From Candidatus Omnitrophota bacterium (GTDB lineage Bacteria; Omnitrophota; Omnitrophia; Omnitrophales; JACROU01), in assembly GCA_016206875.1 (NCBI GenBank), contig JACQQR010000185.1:1-8727 (forward strand): DNA of 8,727 nt. Direction: 5' to 3'. Shown here one piece after another: positions 6,495 to 8,727 of this stretch (position 1 is the first letter of the stretch; each line of letters starts with the position of its first letter). The translations under genes and the position numbers were made by a program. A model generated the notes under the pieces. It had not been told where the DNA came from. It saw only the letters and a program-made list of their open reading frames with translations, and did no database searches.

Positions 6495-7280
6495 TCATCT
6501 CCGCGCCTGCAAACTCAAACCGCCGTCAATCAATATCACCTGGCCGGTAATGTAGGCCGCTTCTTTCGAGGCCAGAAATGAAATCAGACTTGCTACTTCT
6601 TCCGGTTCGGCGAAACGGCCGCAGGGAATTCTTTTGGTTAAATCCCCGGCCAGTCCTTTAACATTTTCAATCATCTCTGTCGCCACCAAACCCGGCGCCA
6701 CCGCATTCACCGTGACACCTTTAGAAGCCAGCTCGGCAGCCAAGGCCTTGGTAAACGCATTGATGGCGCCCTTTGAGGCCGCATAATTGGCCTGGCCTAC
6801 ACTGCCGGTCTTGCTCACCATGGAAGACATATTAATAATGCGGCCCTTTTTTTGAAATACCATGTGCTCGCAAACCGCTTTGGAAAATAAAAAAGTGCCG
6901 CCCACGTTCGTGTTCAGCACATCATTCCAGGCATCTTCTTCCATGGTGAGAAAAAGGCCGTCTCGAATAATGCCGGCATTATTGACCAAAATATCCACAC
7001 GGCCGAATTTTTCCAGGGTCCCCTCTACCACCTTTTTAACGCTTTCTCCGTCCCGAATGGAGCAGGGCAAACATTCCACCTGGGCGCCGGCTGCGCGAAG
7101 TTCACTCACAATTTTTTCGGCAGACTCTTTATTTTGATTGTAGGTAAACACCACCGAGGCGCCTTCAGAGGCGAGTTTGCGCACGACCGCGCTTCCAATG
7201 CCGCGCGACCCTCCCGAGACGATGGCAACATCACCCTCAAGTCTTTTACGGCCGTTGGAATGGATTTCTGTTGTGGACAT
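6495..7280 (-). CDS. 3-oxoacyl-ACP reductase, FabG-like SDR
   Basis: A 261-aa classical short-chain dehydrogenase/reductase, slightly longer than the usual 244-250 aa because of about 12 extra hydrophilic N-terminal residues (MSTTEIHSNGRK). The nucleotide-binding motif GGSRGIG is at 23-29 and NNAG at 100-103. The catalytic residues are Asn125, Ser153 (INMSSMVSKTG), Tyr166 and Lys170 (GQANYAASK), with the PG-LVATEM loop at 196-203 and the C-terminal ITGQVILIDGG at 244-254. It would reduce beta-ketoacyl-ACP to the 3-hydroxyacyl form with NADPH in the cytoplasm, feeding the dehydratase encoded 16 nt upstream. ATG 7280 is the only usable start before the Rossmann motif; its Shine-Dalgarno is weak. 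Distinguishing a cluster-specific KR from the housekeeping FabG needs a genome-wide search. Confidence 0.93.
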   Translation of the reverse strand: MSTTEIHSNGRKRLEGDVAIVSGGSRGIGSAVVRKLASEGASVVFTYNQNKESAEKIVSELRAAGAQVECLPCSIRDGESVKKVVEGTLEKFGRVDILVNNAGIIRDGLFLTMEEDAWNDVLNTNVGGTFLFSKAVCEHMVFQKKGRIINMSSMVSKTGSVGQANYAASKGAINAFTKALAAELASKGVTVNAVAPGLVATEMIENVKGLAGDLTKRIPCGRFAEPEEVASLISFLASKEAAYITGQVILIDGGLSLQARR

Positions 7281-7296
7281 TCGAGATATCGTCTTT

Positions 7297-7779
7297 CTAT
7301 GAAAGCGCCGCTTCTCTGGCGATGAGGCGGAATCGTTTTTGATACAAATCTTTCAATTCTTTGTCCGTTTTTCCCCACCGCTCATTCGTATCCCGCAAGG
7401 GGCGTTTTTTCAGGCGGAATCGAACGCGAAGCGCCGTCTTTGAATTGACAAAAGCCCGGGCTTGAAATTCACTGCTCCCCGAGTCTTTCGAAATGAGGTC
7501 TGCTTTAATTTCCAGGCTGTCTCCCGGTTTTACAAATTGCCCAAATTTTACATTGGATACTTCCGTAAGCCCTAAGTAACAAGGGTCAAACTCATCGCTA
7601 TACCGCAGAAGCCAGGAGGCGCTTTGCACGGCAGATTCAAGAATCAATACACCCGGCATCACCGGAAATCCGGGAAAGTGGTCTTTTAAATATTGTTCCG
7701 TAGAACTCAAGTAGCGTTGTGTGGTAATGGATCGATTACGAACGATTGAGGTAATCCGGTCAACAAAATGGAAAGGCAA
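7297..7779 (-). CDS. FabZ-like 3-hydroxyacyl-ACP dehydratase
   Basis: A single hotdog-domain dehydratase, 160 aa from the TTG start. The canonical active site is intact: DHFPGFPVMPGVLILESAVQ, with catalytic His34 and acidic Glu48. It would convert 3-hydroxyacyl-ACP to trans-2-enoyl-ACP in the cytoplasm, the step after the FabG-like reductase encoded 16 nt downstream. About 35 basic residues (KKRPLRDTNERWGKTDKELK) extend past the fold at the C-terminus. Two starts compete. ATG 7794 has no ribosome site and lies 7 nt after a strong hairpin. TTG 7779 has GGAGG 8 nt upstream and gives an N-terminus (LPFHFVDRI) matching short FabZ-like relatives. I favour TTG moderately. Compared with the other hotdog protein in the cluster, this one looks fully catalytic. 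Confidence 0.88.
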   Translation of the reverse strand: MPFHFVDRITSIVRNRSITTQRYLSSTEQYLKDHFPGFPVMPGVLILESAVQSASWLLRYSDEFDPCYLGLTEVSNVKFGQFVKPGDSLEIKADLISKDSGSSEFQARAFVNSKTALRVRFRLKKRPLRDTNERWGKTDKELKDLYQKRFRLIAREAALS

Positions 7780-7801
7780 GCCTATAACCTCCATGAAATA
7801 A

Positions 7802-7827
7802 GGGACGGTTCCCGAAAGAACCGTCCC
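7802..7827. repeat. 10-bp perfect hairpin just before the dehydratase gene
   Basis: GGGACGGTTC and GAACCGTCCC pair perfectly around a 6-nt loop. On the minus-strand transcript the stem is followed by UUAUUUC and then AUG 7794. It could act as a weak terminator or attenuator, or fold the leader so that the GGAGG at 7792-7788 stays free for the TTG start. The U-run is poor, so I do not call a standard terminator. Confidence 0.75.
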
Positions 7828-7853
7828 GGATTTGAGAAGTTACTAAAATAAAC

Positions 7854-7877
7854 AGCAAATATCAAGGTATATTTGCT
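7854..7877. repeat. AT-rich 9-bp inverted repeat, possible operator or weak terminator
   Basis: AGCAAATAT and ATATTTGCT form a perfect 9-bp inverted repeat with a 6-nt centre. On the minus strand it is followed by GTTTATTTT. It could be a regulator binding site for the dehydratase-fabG unit or a weak terminator for upstream transcripts. I see no match to a named regulator consensus. Confidence 0.5.
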
Positions 7878-7883
7878 TAAACC

Positions 7884-7970
7884 CAGTGGGTAGTCAGTAG
7901 TGGGTAGTGGGTAGACGGGAGTGAAAAGCAGGCTGTTTTCTACCCACTACCCACTACCGTCTACCCACTG
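7884..7970. repeat. GTGGGTA-based 32-bp inverted repeat
   Basis: The arms at 7884-7915 and 7939-7970 are inverted copies matching at 30 of 32 positions, with a 23-nt spacer. Each arm is itself built from repeats of GTGGGTA (three copies, two in tandem as GTGGGTAGTGGGTAG). The left arm with its flank has four GGG runs on the plus strand (one long loop), so G-quadruplex folding is conceivable. The structure looks like an intergenic mobile or palindromic repeat rather than a terminator: the spacer is long and there is no U-run. Confidence 0.85.
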
Positions 7971-7998
7971 AATTATAATCATCATAGACTGTCTCCTC
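7947..7998 (-). other. Orphan ribosome binding site with a 12-codon truncated reading frame
   Basis: GAGGAG at 7998-7993 lies 7 nt before ATG 7985, followed by a second ATG, and the frame reads MMIIIQWVDGSG then stops at TAG 7949-7947. The last seven codons lie inside the GTGGGTA repeat arm. This looks like a real gene start cut off by the repeat, or less likely a short leader peptide. Confidence 0.4.
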
Positions 7999-8001
7999 TT
8001 T

Positions 8002-8088
8002 TTAAAATTCCGACCGCAATTTCTCTACCAATTCTTTATCTGCGCTCGGAAGTGCGCAGGGGAAACAACTTAAGGTGGCTTGTGGAAG
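8002..8088 (-). pseudogene. Possible C-terminal remnant of a lost gene
   Basis: A 28-codon open stretch bounded upstream by TAA ends in SADKELVEKLRSEF and TAA (8004-8002), directly before the orphan ribosome site. The amphipathic, charged ending looks like a protein C-terminus. The family is not recognisable, and a stretch this short could be chance. Confidence 0.2.
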
Positions 8089-8120
8089 TTAGGAGGCTCA
8101 TTGGCGGACATATTGTGTGC

Positions 8121-8727
8121 CTAAGGCAGGGCAGCCAGCCAGCGGGATGCGGAAAAAACACCTACGTCGCCGAGCGGCCCTGAAATGATTCTTCGAACGG
8201 TTCCAGGCGTATGCACTAGCTGGATCGCCGGGATTTTCATCATCGACTGAAATTCGAGCAAGGCAGGCGCCGGTGTCGTCTCCGTAAGTTTGGCTTCGAT
8301 CAGCAGAAAGGGTGCATGATTATTAGTTAGGACGAAATCTGCTTCTTTCTTATCCTTGCTGCGCAAATAATAAAGTCCGAAATCACCCCACCCCCATTCG
8401 TTCCATGACCGCATGGCGCGGTACAGCTCCACGGCAACCATGTTTTCAAACCGGGCAGCATCGTCTTGAATGAGTGGATAATTGAATAGATAAAGTTTTT
8501 TCTCTTTTAAAATAGCTCTGGCAACTTTTTTGGTCCAGGGCGACAAACGGAAGGTGAGATAAAAATAATCAAACAAATCGAGCCAATTTTTTACTGCCGG
8601 GAAACTGACTCCCAGGTCGGCTGCCAGATTATTGATTGAGATAGGGCTGCCTATCCGGCTTGGCAGGAGAGAAAATAGGGTCTCGACATCCTCAAGCAAT
8701 CTGATCTCCTGAATAGAGCGCATATCC
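8121..8727 (-). CDS. DUF4143 C-terminal part of an AAA-type ATPase (5' end beyond window)
   Basis: The frame is open to the right edge (GAT precedes the first visible ATG at 8723), so the N-terminal P-loop domain lies outside. The visible 200 residues match the DUF4143 tail of predicted ATPases (ORC/AAA type). A winged-helix-like stretch, SPISINNLAADLGVSFPAVKNWLDLFDYFYL (26-56), is followed by the family's KKLYLFNYPLIQD...RFENMVAVEL segment (75-100). Then comes a restriction-endonuclease-like fold with KKEADFVL (Asp129) and LIEAKLT (Glu143, Lys145), a PD-(D/E)XK pattern. The usual LYFFDTGL is altered to LYLFNYPL. Such proteins are common as solitary genes of unknown role, sometimes in accessory DNA. 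It is separated from the lipid cluster by 326 bp and I see no functional link. Confidence 0.85.
   Translation of the reverse strand, partial: DMRSIQEIRLLEDVETLFSLLPSRIGSPISINNLAADLGVSFPAVKNWLDLFDYFYLTFRLSPWTKKVARAILKEKKLYLFNYPLIQDDAARFENMVAVELYRAMRSWNEWGWGDFGLYYLRSKDKKEADFVLTNNHAPFLLIEAKLTETTPAPALLEFQSMMKIPAIQLVHTPGTVRRIISGPLGDVGVFSASRWLAALP

Larger units (their letters stand above)
7795..8120. other. Non-coding region rich in hairpins upstream of the dehydratase
   Basis: This 326-bp stretch has no credible full gene on either strand. From right to left it holds a possible gene remnant (8088-8002), an orphan ribosome site with ATGATG (7998-7980), a large GTGGGTA inverted repeat (7970-7884), an AT-rich palindrome (7877-7854) and a GC-rich hairpin (7827-7802). 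A TTGATA at 7866-7861 on the minus strand could be a -35 box, but the hexamer 17 nt on (TAACTT) is a weak -10, so I do not call a promoter. Confidence 0.7.

Noticed and set aside
7884..7919. A firm G-quadruplex call on the plus strand
   Set aside because: Four GGG runs exist but one loop is about 11 nt, outside the usual short-loop rule; kept only as a possibility.
7884..7970. A CRISPR-like short repeat array
   Set aside because: The GTGGGTA units are tandem and inverted with no regular unique spacers.

Overview
The window is bacterial, and every supported gene lies on the minus strand, so transcription runs from high to low coordinates. Coding density is high and neighbouring genes overlap by one to a few bases. 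The content suggests a Gram-negative-type cell: one product has a signal peptide and looks periplasmic. Moderate GC, the style of the KS/ACP/hotdog family members and the dispersed GTCATTCCCGCGAAAGCGGGAAT-type palindrome would fit an uncultured lineage such as Omnitrophota or another PVC-related group. That placement is an impression and cannot be proved from this sequence.

In transcription order: (1) 8727-8121 is the C-terminal part of a DUF4143-type AAA ATPase, unrelated to what follows. (2) 8120-7795 is about 325 bp of non-coding DNA with a possible gene remnant, an orphan ribosome binding site, a large GTGGGTA-based inverted repeat and two further hairpins. (3) 7779-6495 holds a FabZ-like dehydratase and a FabG-like ketoreductase. 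(4) 6494-6231 is 264 bp of non-coding DNA with a 100-bp REP/MITE-like inverted repeat and a weak candidate promoter. (5) 6230 to 1 is a tightly packed run: an unusually long acyl carrier protein, holo-ACP synthase, a FabZ-like hotdog protein lacking the catalytic His, two complete FabF-type ketosynthases, a membrane-anchored alpha/beta hydrolase, a DUF1571 exported protein, and a HAD phosphatase of phosphoglycolate-phosphatase type. The HAD gene starts at TTG and runs off the left edge.

Together the genes make a nearly self-sufficient type II fatty-acid/polyketide-like system. It has its own carrier (ACP) and the enzyme that activates it (AcpS), two condensing enzymes, a ketoreductase, one conventional dehydratase, one degenerate hotdog protein, and an alpha/beta hydrolase that could release or trim the product. 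No enoyl reductase, malonyl transferase or KAS III is present in the window. The chain could therefore keep double bonds, as in aryl polyenes, or the missing steps could come from primary metabolism or from genes outside the window. The exported DUF1571 protein suggests a link to the envelope. The product is unknown. The cluster as a whole is the best candidate here for an undescribed system.
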